Notes: generated by a model not told the origin, from the sequence alone. A DNA stretch of 64,000 nt from Paenibacillus sp. LS1 (GCF_026013365.1 NZ_JAPDOE010000001.1:1488001-1552000), one strand, 5' to 3'. Numbered from the stretch's first letter, positions 34,924 to 45,595 are shown. A program made the numbers and translations.

Positions 34924-35098
34924 TTGAACTTTCTGGAAACTTCGTGCGGCTCCGTGGGCAGAAAACCCTTTGATCGCTGTTATCCCCGGATTACTTTTTA
35001 TCATTTTTCAAATGATGTAATCCGGTGATAAAGGCGAACGCTTTGCTTCTTCGGGTTCTTTCTGCCCACTCCGCAGTTACTTTAGTGTCCAAGTTCAA
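34924..35098. repeat. Long palindromic MITE-like repeat, copy 3 (inside pyr operon)
   Basis: A 175-base element in the same orientation as copy 1. Ends begin TTGAACTT on both sides. The nested palindrome is clean: GGGCAGAAAACCC faces GGGTTCTTTCTGCCC, and TTATCCCCGGATTAC faces GTAATCCGGTGATAA, with an ATCAT/ATGAT tip. The cores ATCGCTGTTATCCCC and GGCGAACGCTTTGCTTCTTC are shared with copies 1 and 2. It lies between pyrC and carA and would be transcribed as a long hairpin in the operon message. The rest of the gap to pyrC (35099-35302) is AT-rich, with the direct repeat TTAAAGAGTT and several GTTACTG-like words and no gene. Confidence 0.8.
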
Positions 35099-35302
35099 AA
35101 TCATGACATTCAACTTTGCTTGTTTCGTATATTGGACTCTCGGCATAATCTGCCTCGAGTTAGTTGTAAAGATGTTACTGTGTAGAAGTTGTAAATTTAG
35201 AGTTATAATGACTTGTTGATTAAAGAGTTAAGAATTACTGTTACTGTTTTAAAGAGTTGAAGATATAGAGTTACTAATTTATCAATTTACTAAATTACCG
35301 TT

Positions 35303-36607
35303 TTACTGTTGTACCGTGTTATTCCACACGCTTTTGCCATCCACCCAAGTTTGTACGGCCCAGCCTTTCAGCTTCCAGCCTGTGAATGGTGTGTTTCTTC
35401 CTTTGGTTGCGAACGTTGCAGGATCAACTGCTTTTTCCTCGTTCAGGTCAATCATCGTGATATCCGCTGGTGCTCCTTCTTCCAGTTTGCCTGTATCCAG
35501 TCGGAATACACGTGCCGGATCAGCAGTCATGCGCTTAACCAGGAAGTCCAAGCTCCAAAGTCCTGTTTCTACAAACTTCGTGTACAGCAGCGGGAAGGCT
35601 GTTTCGAATCCAACGATTCCGAATGGTGCCAGCTCCATGCCTTTAGCTTTCTCTTCTTCACTGTGTGGCGCGTGATCGGTTACGATCATGTCCAGCGTAC
35701 CGTCCAGCAAACCTTCGATACAAGCCTGCACATCACGTGGTGAGCGCAGCGGCGGGTTCATTTTCCAGTTGGCATCCATGCCCGGGATATCTTCATCCGA
35801 CAACACCAGATGGTGCGGACATACCTCAGCAGTTACTTTAATGCCGATGGACTTCGCCAGACGAATCAGGCGAACCGACTGCTCTGTACTTACGTGACAG
35901 ACGTGGTAATGAACTCCCGTTGCTTCCGCGAGCAGGATATCACGGCCCACGTGGATGGCCTCGGATTCATTTGGAATCCCTTTGATGCCGTGACGCTTCG
36001 AAAACTCGCCTTCCGTCACATATCCACCGACAACCAGTGAGTCATCTTCACAGTGTGCGATCACGGGCATATCCATGCTTGCCGCGAGGCTCATGGCATC
36101 TTTCATCATTTGAGCGTTTTGTACACCTACACCGTCATCCGTGAATCCAATAGCTCCTGCTTCTTTTAATGCGGCAAAATCGGTAAGTTCACGACCCAGC
36201 TCGTTTTTCGTAATGGCTGCATAAGGCAACACTTTAACCAGATCAGCTTCTTTGGCTTTATCCAATACCAGTTTCACAACTTCAGCTGTGTCTGTTACTG
36301 GTCTCGTGTTCGGCATGCAAGCGATCGTTGTAAAACCGCCTTGTGCTGCTGAACGAGCACCTGTCTCGATCGTCTCTTTGTGTTCGAATCCAGGTTCACG
36401 CAGATGCACGTGCATATCGATCAATCCTGGAATGACCAGTTTGCCTGATGCGTCTGTCACACTTTGCGCTGACTTTTCGGCATCCAATACGGCTTGGTCT
36501 TCCAGACCAGCGATCTTTTTAATTTTACCTTCATCTATAATGATGGTTTTCCGTTCAAGTTCCCCTTGTTGGTTCAAGATGTTCGCGTTCTTTATAATCT
36601 GTAGCAT
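35303..36607 (-). CDS. pyrC: Dihydroorotase
   Basis: A 434-residue amidohydrolase, class I, that closes carbamoyl aspartate to dihydroorotate. The metal motif IDMHVHLREPG lies near residue 65, with GFTTIACMPNTRPVTD after it. PVIAHCEDDSLVVGG and HYHVCHVSTEQSV carry further metal histidines, and IVTDHAPHSEEEK the catalytic Asp. GGAGGGCAA lies before the ATG at 36607. It is downstream of pyrB by 126 bases and upstream of the repeat-containing gap before carA. Confidence 0.97.
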   Translation of the reverse strand: MLQIIKNANILNQQGELERKTIIIDEGKIKKIAGLEDQAVLDAEKSAQSVTDASGKLVIPGLIDMHVHLREPGFEHKETIETGARSAAQGGFTTIACMPNTRPVTDTAEVVKLVLDKAKEADLVKVLPYAAITKNELGRELTDFAALKEAGAIGFTDDGVGVQNAQMMKDAMSLAASMDMPVIAHCEDDSLVVGGYVTEGEFSKRHGIKGIPNESEAIHVGRDILLAEATGVHYHVCHVSTEQSVRLIRLAKSIGIKVTAEVCPHHLVLSDEDIPGMDANWKMNPPLRSPRDVQACIEGLLDGTLDMIVTDHAPHSEEEKAKGMELAPFGIVGFETAFPLLYTKFVETGLWSLDFLVKRMTADPARVFRLDTGKLEEGAPADITMIDLNEEKAVDPATFATKGRNTPFTGWKLKGWAVQTWVDGKSVWNNTVQQ

Positions 36608-36733
36608 AATTGCCCTCCGCTTCGGTTCTATCCGGCTTACCAGGCAAGCCGGGTGATTTTCTTTATCGTGTACTCTCTTATTGCTCTATAAGAACTACCG
36701 TACCGTCAGCCTATGACCCACAGCCAGACCCTG

Positions 36734-38382
<1,649 letters not shown>

Positions 38383-38390
38383 TCACGTTA

Positions 38391-38412
38391 CCTTGCCAGT
38401 CTCACGGGACTG
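38391..38412 (-). promoter_or_regulatory. PyrR-binding hairpin 2 with antiterminator partner
   Basis: On the minus strand CAGTCCCGTGAGACTG (38397-38412) is a hairpin whose sequence matches the PyrR consensus ARUCCNGNGAGGYU at 13 of 14 positions. GGCAAGG follows directly and is complementary to the terminator 5' arm. PyrR-UMP holding this hairpin would prevent the antiterminator. Confidence 0.85.
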
Positions 38413-38437
38413 ATTTAAAGGTGCTATTCATGTCGTT

Positions 38438-38475
38438 CATATTGCAGGACCTCACAGGGTTCTGTAGTCAATATG
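38438..38475 (-). promoter_or_regulatory. PyrR-binding hairpin 1
   Basis: Outer stem CATATTG/CAATATG is perfect; the apical part AACCCTGTGAGGTC (38448-38461) matches the PyrR loop consensus at 12 of 14 positions. It is the first element of the leader, just after the transcription start. A second such hairpin follows about 25 bases later, which is more than one attenuator needs. Confidence 0.75.
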
Positions 38476-38492
38476 TCCGTTTGTCTTCATGA

Positions 38493-38521
38493 ATTATGAC
38501 AGAAAGACAACCCCCTGTCAA
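38493..38521 (-). promoter_or_regulatory. Sigma-A promoter of the pyr operon
   Basis: TTGACA (38516-38521) and CATAAT (38493-38498) are separated by exactly 17 bases. The start should be near 38486, just upstream of the first PyrR hairpin. Confidence 0.9.
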
Positions 38522-38790
38522 CACCTCACCATCGCAGGTGAAAATCCTCTGCTACGTTCTTCTTAGAATCAGCAGTTTGGCCGAAAAACATCCATGCACA
38601 TTACATCTCATTGGTTATTCATAATTATACAACATTTCTGCATATTTATCCATAGGCAAATGAGAAATCCGATATAGCCAAAATAACCCTCTGACTATAT
38701 TCAATGTGGAGATATATCCCTTCTTTTTAGAACAAACGGTGCGTTTCATCTTACGGAATATATGAAGGCTCTGCATTAGCTCCAAGTGAA

Positions 38791-38819
38791 ATGGGTACAG
38801 TTTATAAACATGAACCCAT
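38791..38819. repeat. Inverted repeat upstream of yhgE-like gene
   Basis: ATGGGT and ACCCAT flank a central GTTTATAAAC palindrome, 29 bases in all. It is the only structured element I see in the gene-free stretch 38522-38918 upstream of the YhgE-like gene; it may be an operator. Confidence 0.4.
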
Positions 38820-38918
38820 TCATAGATGGCTAAATAAAGCCGATATACATACGATTCACCAAATATGAGTCATAGAAATAAGTTAAGCCCTACATTTATG
38901 TACATTTAGGAGGAAGTC

Positions 38919-41594
38919 ATGCGTCACATTTGGCACGTTTACAAAGCAGACTGGTTGCATATTCTGAAAGTTCCCACAGGTATATTTCTAATTGTGGCAA
39001 TAATTTTACTACCCGGGATATATGACTGGGTCAATGTGAAATCCGTCTGGGACCCGTACAGTAATACCCAAGGGATCAAAATTGCGGTGACAACTGAGGA
39101 CAAGGGTGCGACTGTTGAAGGAACCAACGTTAATATCGGAGATGAATTGGTATCGAGCCTGAAGCAGAACGAAAAGCTGGGCTGGACTTTTGTGGACCAG
39201 GCTGAGGCTAATCGGGGTGTGCAAACTGGAGAGTATTATGCAAGCCTGCTCATTCCGGGGGACTTTTCATCCAAAATTACAGGCATCATTGACGGAAAGC
39301 TGGAGCGACCGGAAGTAATCTATACCGTTAATGAGAAGGTGAATGCCATTGCTCCAAAAATCACAGGCTCCGGTGTATCTGCGATAACAACGCAAATCAA
39401 TGAGAATTTCACCGAAGCCGTTAGTGAGGCCGTTCTAACCAAGCTGAAGGAAGCCGGGGTTGAAATTAATGCGCAGCTTCCAACATTACGCAAGATGGAG
39501 AATGTCATTTTCACGCTGGAGAAAAATCTTCCGGCTATACAAGCCGCTGGTCAAAAGGTTCTGGAAGTAGAAAAAGCTATGCCTGAGATTGTAAAAGATG
39601 CTCAAAAGATCGTTGAAATCGAAAAAAAACTGCCTGAAATCAATGAAGCGGCACAATATGTGCTCAAGGTGCAGGAGTATTGGCCACAAATTAATGATGC
39701 GGCTTCCGAAGTGCTGGCTATCCAGGGGCGGATTCCTGATATACAAAAAGCTGTGGAACGCATTCAAGAAGTGGATGAAAACTTTGGTCAGGTATCAGGT
39801 GTCATCCAAACGGCACTGGATAAAACCGACAAAGCTCTGTCTATCGTCACGGCCGCAGAGCAAGATTTGGACAAAGTATCACAAATCGCTGGCAACGGGA
39901 TTGAGCTTGCAGAGGGATTGAATCAGTTTGTGGATTCCAGTGAAGAAGCGTTTCAGGCGATTGGCCCTGCCATCCGCCAAAATCTGCTGCTGGTGCAACA
40001 GATTACTAACGCTGCAGGAGACGTATTTACACAATTGCAAAATTCGGATCTTAACAACCTGCCAACTGCAGAAGATCTCGACCGAATTGCTACGCGTTTA
40101 GGTATTGCGGTAAAACTCGTCGACAGTATGGCAGAACTACTGGGCAACATCGACAACTTGCTTCCAAGCCAACCACTTGCCGATAAAATTACACAACTGA
40201 ACACCGTATCAGATAAACTTCAGTTGCAAATCCGCTTGGCTGGCATCATCAGTGATGCCATGCGTCGCAATACAACTCCACCGGCAGATGTCATCGCTCA
40301 GTTAAATACTCTCTCGAAGGATATTAGCAGCGGGATTGGCAATACCTTAAACACCTATGAAAGTGAAATATCGCCTGCTCTTGCAACTGGTGCGGATAAG
40401 CTCAGGTCTATCCTCTCCACTTCAGCAGAAACTCTACAAGGGGCAAAGGATCGTATTCCGGATATTGCCGACATTCTTGCATCAGCCAAAGAAGGGATTA
40501 CGTTTGGGCAGACCGAGTTGAGGAAAATCCAGAGCGAACTGCCTGAAATACAATCCAAGATCCATGAGATATCAGAGACACTCGCGAACAAAAGTGAAGG
40601 TTTTATCCAAGCTTTGAACACCGTGTCTTCATTAATTCGAAACGATCTGCCCAAGCTGGGAACCAAACTGAACGAAGCGGCTAATTTTGTTCGTAATGAT
40701 CTCCCTAATGCCGAGAAACAGATAGGCAAGGCATTCGATTTTGTACAGAATGAGCTGCCGGAGGTAGAAAAAGGAGTACATCGTGTTGCCACGCTTGTAC
40801 GTGATGATCTGCCAGCATTGGAAAGTGCCATCAGCAAGGCTGCGGACAAACTCAGGGAAGTTGAAGGTAATAACCAGTTTGCCGAACTTGCCAAGCTTCT
40901 GCGCGGCGATATTGAGGAAGAGAGTGCTTTCCTTTCGAGTCCCGTGCAAATCAAAGAACAGCAACTTTACCCGATTCCGAACTATGGATCGGCAATGTCG
41001 CCATTTTATGGCGTGTTGTCCTTGTGGGTCGGTTCAACGCTGCTGATCTCCCTGCTTCGTGCTGAAGCCGAGAATCCGGATGGCAAGTTCCGGGGATACG
41101 AGTTGTATCTCGGACGTCTTGCTACTTTTCTAACCATTGGATTGCTTCAGGCGGTATGCGTCACCTTGGGAGATATATTAATCCTGGGTACTTATGTCGC
41201 AGATAAACTGTGGTTTGTCCTGTTTGCCATGCTGGTGAGTGCCGTATTTGTCACCATAACGTACACTCTGCTATCCGTATTTGGGAATATCGGAAAAGGG
41301 ATTGCGATCATCTTCATGGTATTCCAGTTCTCCAGCTCGGGAGGTACGTTCCCAATCAGCATGACATCGCCCTTTTTCCAGGCATTGAATCCGTTCATGC
41401 CCTTCACATATGCGATCAGCCTGCTGCGTGAGTCGGTCGGCGGCATCTTGTGGTCTACTGCCATCAAAGATATTCTGTGGTTGTGTATGTTCATCGCGCT
41501 GAGCCTCATCATTGCCCTTGCTTTGAAACGACCACTAAGCAGTCTCACCAAACGTTCAGCCGAGAATGCCAAGAAGACCAAGATTATTGCTTAA
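38919..41594 (+). CDS. YhgE/Pip-family membrane protein with long coiled-coil middle
   Basis: An 891-residue protein. One membrane helix at about residues 20-40 (ILKVPTGIFLIVAIILLPG) opens an outer domain with GIKIAVTTEDKGATVEG. Residues ~180-660 are repeated heptad-like helices (LPTLRKMENVIFTLEKNL; KIVEIEKKLPEINEAAQ; VRNDLPNAEKQIGKAFDFV). The C-terminus has five or six membrane helices from about residue 700 (YGVLSLWVGSTLLISLL) to 875. This is the YhgE/Pip architecture, shared with phage-receptor Pip, YueB and EsaA, which act in phage binding or type VIIb secretion. No other secretion genes are here. GGAGGAAGTC precedes the ATG. An IS element interrupts its downstream terminator. Confidence 0.88.
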   Translation: MRHIWHVYKADWLHILKVPTGIFLIVAIILLPGIYDWVNVKSVWDPYSNTQGIKIAVTTEDKGATVEGTNVNIGDELVSSLKQNEKLGWTFVDQAEANRGVQTGEYYASLLIPGDFSSKITGIIDGKLERPEVIYTVNEKVNAIAPKITGSGVSAITTQINENFTEAVSEAVLTKLKEAGVEINAQLPTLRKMENVIFTLEKNLPAIQAAGQKVLEVEKAMPEIVKDAQKIVEIEKKLPEINEAAQYVLKVQEYWPQINDAASEVLAIQGRIPDIQKAVERIQEVDENFGQVSGVIQTALDKTDKALSIVTAAEQDLDKVSQIAGNGIELAEGLNQFVDSSEEAFQAIGPAIRQNLLLVQQITNAAGDVFTQLQNSDLNNLPTAEDLDRIATRLGIAVKLVDSMAELLGNIDNLLPSQPLADKITQLNTVSDKLQLQIRLAGIISDAMRRNTTPPADVIAQLNTLSKDISSGIGNTLNTYESEISPALATGADKLRSILSTSAETLQGAKDRIPDIADILASAKEGITFGQTELRKIQSELPEIQSKIHEISETLANKSEGFIQALNTVSSLIRNDLPKLGTKLNEAANFVRNDLPNAEKQIGKAFDFVQNELPEVEKGVHRVATLVRDDLPALESAISKAADKLREVEGNNQFAELAKLLRGDIEEESAFLSSPVQIKEQQLYPIPNYGSAMSPFYGVLSLWVGSTLLISLLRAEAENPDGKFRGYELYLGRLATFLTIGLLQAVCVTLGDILILGTYVADKLWFVLFAMLVSAVFVTITYTLLSVFGNIGKGIAIIFMVFQFSSSGGTFPISMTSPFFQALNPFMPFTYAISLLRESVGGILWSTAIKDILWLCMFIALSLIIALALKRPLSSLTKRSAENAKKTKIIA

Positions 41595-41676
41595 CTCTTT
41601 TGCTGGACACTCAATAAAGAAAGGCCATTGGACTTTCCTGGTCAAGACCCCATTTAGTAGACATTATAAAAAGACC

Positions 41677-42566
41677 CTAGGCTGCAAACTGGCGTCGGTA
41701 CTCTACCGGCGTCAGTTTTTTCAGTTTCCGTTGTGGCCGTTTTCGGTTGTAAAAACGGATATATTTTTCGATTTTGCTTTGTGCTTCGCTAAGCGTTCGG
41801 ATATGATAAGGATAGAGTCCTTCCGTTTTGAGATGCGAGAAGAAACTCTCCATCGAGGCATTGTCATAACAATTTCCTCGGCGAGACATGCTGATTTGGG
41901 CGCCAACCTTTGGCAGTATGTCGTGGTAAGCATGAGACGTGTTACTTACATCCCTGGTCGCTGTGAACGACTAATCCGGTCACGTCTTTTTGCTTCGCAA
42001 ATGCCTTGCTGAATGTGCGGAGCACCAGTTGATTGTCGTTGCGTTCGCCTATTTCGTAGGCCACAATTTCGTTATTAAACAGATCCTTTATGGCTGAAAG
42101 ATATATCCAGCGTTCTCCCACACGATACTGGGTAATGTCCGTTACCCATTTCTGATTCGGTTTTTCTGCACTGAAATCTCGCTTCAAGCGGTTCTCTGCT
42201 ACACGCTGCGCAGGTGCATACGAGCTGTTGGAGCGCCGTTTACGACGGATTCGAGATTGAATACCGAGCATTTGCATCAGGCGGAGTACCTTTTTGTGAT
42301 TCATCCAAATCCCTTGATCTTGCCAAAGGAATAACTGGAGTTGTCGATAACCATATTTGCCTTCATAGCGATGATACGTTTGAAGCACCTGTTTCTTCGC
42401 CTTGGCATCGCGATCGAATCGTTTACGTTTTACATAGGCATAAAACCCACTCCGGGACACGCCAAACACATGGCAGAGTTTCTGGATATCACCGTATCCC
42501 GCTACTTTTTCTATGATCTGAAATCTTTCTTGTTTGCTTCCTCCCTCCAGATTACCAAGCACTTTT
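41677..42566 (-). pseudogene. IS3-family orfB transposase (DDE integrase), frameshifted
   Basis: The first part has HTH_21-like ...HVFGVSRSGFYAYVKR and the integrase core start KWVTDITQYRVGERWIYLSA (first Asp) up to VVHSDQGCK (second Asp), where a stop appears at 41942. The reading resumes in another frame with MSRRGNCYDNASMESFFSHLK (catalytic Glu) and ends EYRRQFAA. Deleting one A near 41945-41947 would restore YTSHAYHDILPKVGAQIS between the parts, so a single-base insertion disrupts the gene. Expression normally needs a programmed -1 shift on A6G at the end of orfA. The protein cannot be made whole. Confidence 0.88.
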
Positions 42567-42828
42567 TTAGCAACTCATTCTCCCGTTTCAGTTTTTGTAC
42601 ATAGCGGTCTTGATCCAAGTATTCTTTACGTCGACCTCGCTGATCCATCAGTCCAAACTCACCTTGTTCCCGATATTTTCGCATCCAGCGCTTCATACGT
42701 CCTGGATCATGAATCCCCAGATGTTCATTAATCTTTCGATAAGTCCACCCCTCAACCGTATGTAGACGAATAGCCTCATTTTTTATCTTCTCCGAATACG
42801 TTTTAAACTTTTGTCCCTTAATCGCCAT
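42511..42828 (-). CDS. IS3-family orfA (helix-turn-helix) protein
   Basis: A 105-residue DNA-binding protein: KTYSEKIKNEAIRLHTVEG, WTYRKINEHLGIHDPGRMKRW, and a C-terminal coiled coil (YVQKLKRENELLKK) typical of IS3 OrfA. The start at 42828 follows GGGGGTG. The slippery heptamer AAAAAAG (42560-42566) precedes its stop and would allow -1 frameshifting into orfB. It is intact, but the element as a whole is not. Confidence 0.85.
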   Translation of the reverse strand: MAIKGQKFKTYSEKIKNEAIRLHTVEGWTYRKINEHLGIHDPGRMKRWMRKYREQGEFGLMDQRGRRKEYLDQDRYVQKLKRENELLKKCLVIWREEANKKDFRS

Positions 42829-42955
42829 AAAAAATACACCCCCTAGAATTTCATCGGCTAAACCCAGGGGTTTTTCCAATGTCTATTCTAAGGGGTGCAC
42901 TTCAGTCCATCCCATGGCCTTTTCTTATTTTCTTATATACATCGATACATTTTTA

Positions 42956-44260
42956 TTATTTCACTGCGCGTTCCTGTTCCAACTGATTATAGGATTGCTT
43001 GATTGTTGTTAATGTTTCGACATGGCGATAGATGTTGTTACTTGCCGTAATGATAATACATAACATGATCAAGCCTATAATCACTTTTTTCCCCAGTCCC
43101 GGACGAAGGCTAATGACGAAACCTCCACCCAACAGGAAGAACGCAAACAGATAATGCCCCGCATACAGGTACATATCATATTGAAATACAGCCAATCCAA
43201 AGCCCACGACTACATGAAGCAAAAAGGCAAACAGGATATATGGCATAAGGGTCCATACTTCCCTTTCACGAATGCCCTTAATGAAGCCCACGAGTGCCAA
43301 TAGTAAAATAAAGATACCTGTAATCTGCACATAGATTGGATTGGAACGGGATAGATCCGTAACAAAGGCTGCCATGCCTGGGTCCAATAAATGCATCTTC
43401 GGTGTCAGCATCGGATTGATGGTCAGCATGATCAATGCTTTCCAGTGAACAGCGAACTGGAATGGTGTTGCATAGCTGGTTCCACCATTTTGAATGCCCA
43501 ATAGCCAGTTACTCACCCAGCTGCGGCCTCCAAAGGCAACATACTGAATACCGGTAACTACGGCGATAATCAGAACCGCCAGTGCCATGATTCCAATGTA
43601 CTTCTTCAGTTTCGCCTTATTGCGCCATGCATGCATATTGAAGAAAGTGGCAGCAGCAAACGGTACGATATTCGTCGAGGTTAGTCCGAAGTTAATGGAC
43701 GCAAGCAATGCATTGGGTACATAACGGACGTCCTGACGCTCACGAGTATACTGCATGTAAACCACAGAGAGCATTATAACGAACTGAACATACGGATACG
43801 AGTCTGGAATCAATGCAGTATACATTAAGTAGGAACTGAAACCAAACAACAAAGCGAACAGCAGCGGTGTAATGGTCGGCTTGTCTTCTTTTTGACTCAA
43901 GAACAGAAACGCCAGCACCACCGAACCCGCATTCACCAGCGATTGCAGGACCAGGAAGAACCAGTTGCCTCCCAGCAGCTTCGCTACAGCCGCAAGGGTG
44001 ACTGCAAGAAAGGAAATCAGCGGATGAATAACGGAAGAACTGTTGTCCCCATAATACATGGAAGGATCAAAGTTGAATAAATTGATTGGAAACAGCGTCG
44101 TATTGAATGGGCTATATTTCCCAAGCATATCTGCATTATTTTCAATATACAGAACATACGAGCCGTTCATTAAACCATAGAACAAAGCAAATCCCGCAAA
44201 CAGAAAAAAGGCAGTCCCGTTGACTCTGCGATTATAAAATAAGTAATCCAAAAATTTCAT
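42956..44260 (-). CDS. Polytopic GT-C-like membrane protein, last gene of a lipid-linked sugar cassette
   Basis: A 434-residue protein with about 10-11 membrane helices. After helix 1 (about 15-35) comes an outer loop with acidic residues (YIENNADMLGKYSP, NLFNFDPSMYYGDN), the place of the catalytic acid in GT-C glycosyltransferases. Later segments include TALIPDSYPYVQFVIM and a second outer domain near 245-290 (WVSNWLLGIQNGGTSYATP). No classical family signature is seen; the GT-C call rests on topology and on its operon: UbiA prenyltransferase, HAD phosphatase and two SMR-like proteins. It would transfer a lipid-linked sugar on the outer face. The gap to the SMR gene is 78 bases. Confidence 0.6.
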   Translation of the reverse strand: MKFLDYLFYNRRVNGTAFFLFAGFALFYGLMNGSYVLYIENNADMLGKYSPFNTTLFPINLFNFDPSMYYGDNSSSVIHPLISFLAVTLAAVAKLLGGNWFFLVLQSLVNAGSVVLAFLFLSQKEDKPTITPLLFALLFGFSSYLMYTALIPDSYPYVQFVIMLSVVYMQYTRERQDVRYVPNALLASINFGLTSTNIVPFAAATFFNMHAWRNKAKLKKYIGIMALAVLIIAVVTGIQYVAFGGRSWVSNWLLGIQNGGTSYATPFQFAVHWKALIMLTINPMLTPKMHLLDPGMAAFVTDLSRSNPIYVQITGIFILLLALVGFIKGIREREVWTLMPYILFAFLLHVVVGFGLAVFQYDMYLYAGHYLFAFFLLGGGFVISLRPGLGKKVIIGLIMLCIIITASNNIYRHVETLTTIKQSYNQLEQERAVK

Positions 44261-44322
44261 GCTTTCATTTCACATCCAATAAATTTTATAAAAAAAATAT
44301 ATAATTTGAGTGCTCGTGTTAT

Positions 44323-44343
44323 TAATCTTTAGTTCAACTTATA
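44323..44343. repeat. Fragment of the MITE-like repeat end
   Basis: TAATCTTTAGTTCAACTTATA is identical to the right end of copy 2 (11762-11782), including six bases outside the element proper. It overlaps the stop region of the SMR gene. It could be a remnant of a lost copy or chance. Confidence 0.35.
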
Positions 44344-44659
44344 ACACCAATAAACATAGGCCACCCATAATACATGCCACACCGATCCAGCGTAAAGGGC
44401 CCACTGTCTCTTTAAATACCAGCCGCGCTATGATGAGAGTCCACACATATGTTAATGCGTTCGCAGGCAACACTACGGTTAATGGGAGAAACTTCAACAA
44501 TACAATGTTCAGTAATGCACCTGTTCCATAGAATCCAAGTCCCATGAGTACATGTAGACGATTGCGACTAGTGGCATAAGCTTTCAGTCCGGCCCCGCCC
44601 AGTGCACCACACAACGTCATGACAATTAATACGGCAACCATCCAGCTATCGATCAACAC
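44339..44659 (-). CDS. SMR/EamA-like small membrane protein (ArnF-like)
   Basis: A 106-residue protein with four hydrophobic helices (starting VAVLIVMTLCGALGGAGL; FYGTGALLNIVLLKFLPL; LPANALTYVWTLIIARLVF; GPLRWIGVACIMGGLCLLVL). It resembles the ArnE/ArnF group of SMR-fold proteins, which flip lipid-linked aminoarabinose, and the halves of EamA transporters. It follows a sister gene (44646-44975) with a 14-base overlap. Read from a TTG at 44659; a later ATG is possible. The pair may work as a heterodimer that flips a polyprenyl-phosphate sugar. Confidence 0.78.
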   Translation of the reverse strand: MLIDSWMVAVLIVMTLCGALGGAGLKAYATSRNRLHVLMGLGFYGTGALLNIVLLKFLPLTVVLPANALTYVWTLIIARLVFKETVGPLRWIGVACIMGGLCLLVL

Positions 44660-44975
44660 TGGTTAATGTCACCCCGATTCCAAGCAACACAACTGCTGCC
44701 AGCTTCTGCACCGTAATTTCTTCCCCAAGCAAAAAATATCCATAGATTAACGCAAATACATAGCTGGCACACATCAGAGGATAAGCAACAGAGAGTTTCT
44801 CCAGAGCAAAAGCTTTGATCATCAAAATCGCTCCTACTCCATAACACAAAAAACCAACACCAAGGTAGATCCACTCGGTTAGTCCCCATTTCCAGAACAA
44901 TTGACCCGTTGCTGTCAGAAATGCGGAAACGAGCATCAACCATTTACCCGTATGACGCGACTTTATTTCCCCCAC
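44646..44975 (-). CDS. SMR/EamA-like small membrane protein (ArnE-like)
   Basis: A 109-residue protein with four helices: LMLVSAFLTATGQLFWKWG, IYLGVGFLCYGVGAILMI, LSVAYPLMCASYVFALIYG, and KLAAVVLLGIGVTLTS. The motif AYPLMCASYVFALIYGYFLL, with Glu-Glu after it (LGEEIT), recalls the EamA/ArnE repeat. It starts with GTG at 44975 (GGAGG seven bases upstream) and overlaps the end of the HAD gene by 13 bases, so the genes are tightly coupled. Confidence 0.8.
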   Translation of the reverse strand: MGEIKSRHTGKWLMLVSAFLTATGQLFWKWGLTEWIYLGVGFLCYGVGAILMIKAFALEKLSVAYPLMCASYVFALIYGYFLLGEEITVQKLAAVVLLGIGVTLTSVDR

Positions 44976-45595
44976 GTTAATGCCTCCATGTCCGGAACAC
45001 GCTTGTTAATAAAGTATCGTTGACTTACTAGCTGCATGACTGGAAGGTCGGATAAGGAGTCCGAGTAGGAACATGATTGATCATAATCAATGACCATATT
45101 TTTCTCACTCAGATAAGCCTGAATTCGGCGTACCTTCTCTTCCCCTTTGCAATTGCTGCCATCAATTCTACACGTGTATCCATTCGCATGACGGACCAGA
45201 TCGGTCCCGATCACATGATCCACCCAGGGAAAGTTTTTAAAGTATTTCATATAGGCATGCGGAGACGCAGTAACCAGCAAGACGTGGTAGCCTGCTTCCT
45301 TGCGATGTTGCATCTCTACACTGGCCTCGGCAAAAATGGACGTACGCAAGCGGGTATCAAAGAAATGTTCCAGATCTTTTTCAGACATACGCTCAATTTC
45401 TTGAAAGTAAGAACGTTTAACTCGTTCAACCGTCATGAATCCCGCTTTGAATAACACCGTATGTAATGCAATGACAGGCAATCTCCATACCTGCCACGGG
45501 TAACGTCGAACACCATAATGCACAAATTGAAACATCGAATCACTGCGTATAATCGTTTTATCAATATCAAAAATCGCGACTTTCGTGCTTTTCAC
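44963..45595 (-). CDS. HAD-IB-type phosphatase (SerB-like)
   Basis: A 210-residue hydrolase. The nucleophile motif I is AIFDIDKTIIRSDS (first Asp attacks, second is the general acid). Motif II is LLVTASPHAYMKYF, and motif III includes YSDSLSDLPVMQL (metal Asp). A helical cap lies between (about 20-90). Such enzymes remove phosphate from small or lipid-linked substrates. In this operon it follows a prenyltransferase resembling polyprenyl-phosphate phosphoribosyltransferase, so removal of the 5-phosphate from the lipid-linked phosphoribose is the natural inference. GTG start at 45595 with GAGGGGGA upstream. Confidence 0.82.
   Translation of the reverse strand: MKSTKVAIFDIDKTIIRSDSMFQFVHYGVRRYPWQVWRLPVIALHTVLFKAGFMTVERVKRSYFQEIERMSEKDLEHFFDTRLRTSIFAEASVEMQHRKEAGYHVLLVTASPHAYMKYFKNFPWVDHVIGTDLVRHANGYTCRIDGSNCKGEEKVRRIQAYLSEKNMVIDYDQSCSYSDSLSDLPVMQLVSQRYFINKRVPDMEALTWGK

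Larger units (their letters stand above)
41639..42904 (-). mobile_element. IS3-family (IS150-like) insertion sequence, inactivated
   Basis: A 1266-base element. The left end TGGTCAAGACCCC and the right end (read inward) TGAAGTGCACCCC align in register, as do TAGTAGACATT and GAATAGACATT further in. It carries orfA (42511-42828) and a frameshifted orfB (41677-42566) on the minus strand, linked by the slippery A6G heptamer at 42560-42566. No clear target-site duplication is visible. It sits inside a stem-loop whose arms (AAAGGCCATTGGAC left, GTCCATCCCATGGCCTTTT right) now lie on either side of it; without the IS these would form a terminator between yhgE and the gene at 42956. Confidence 0.88.
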
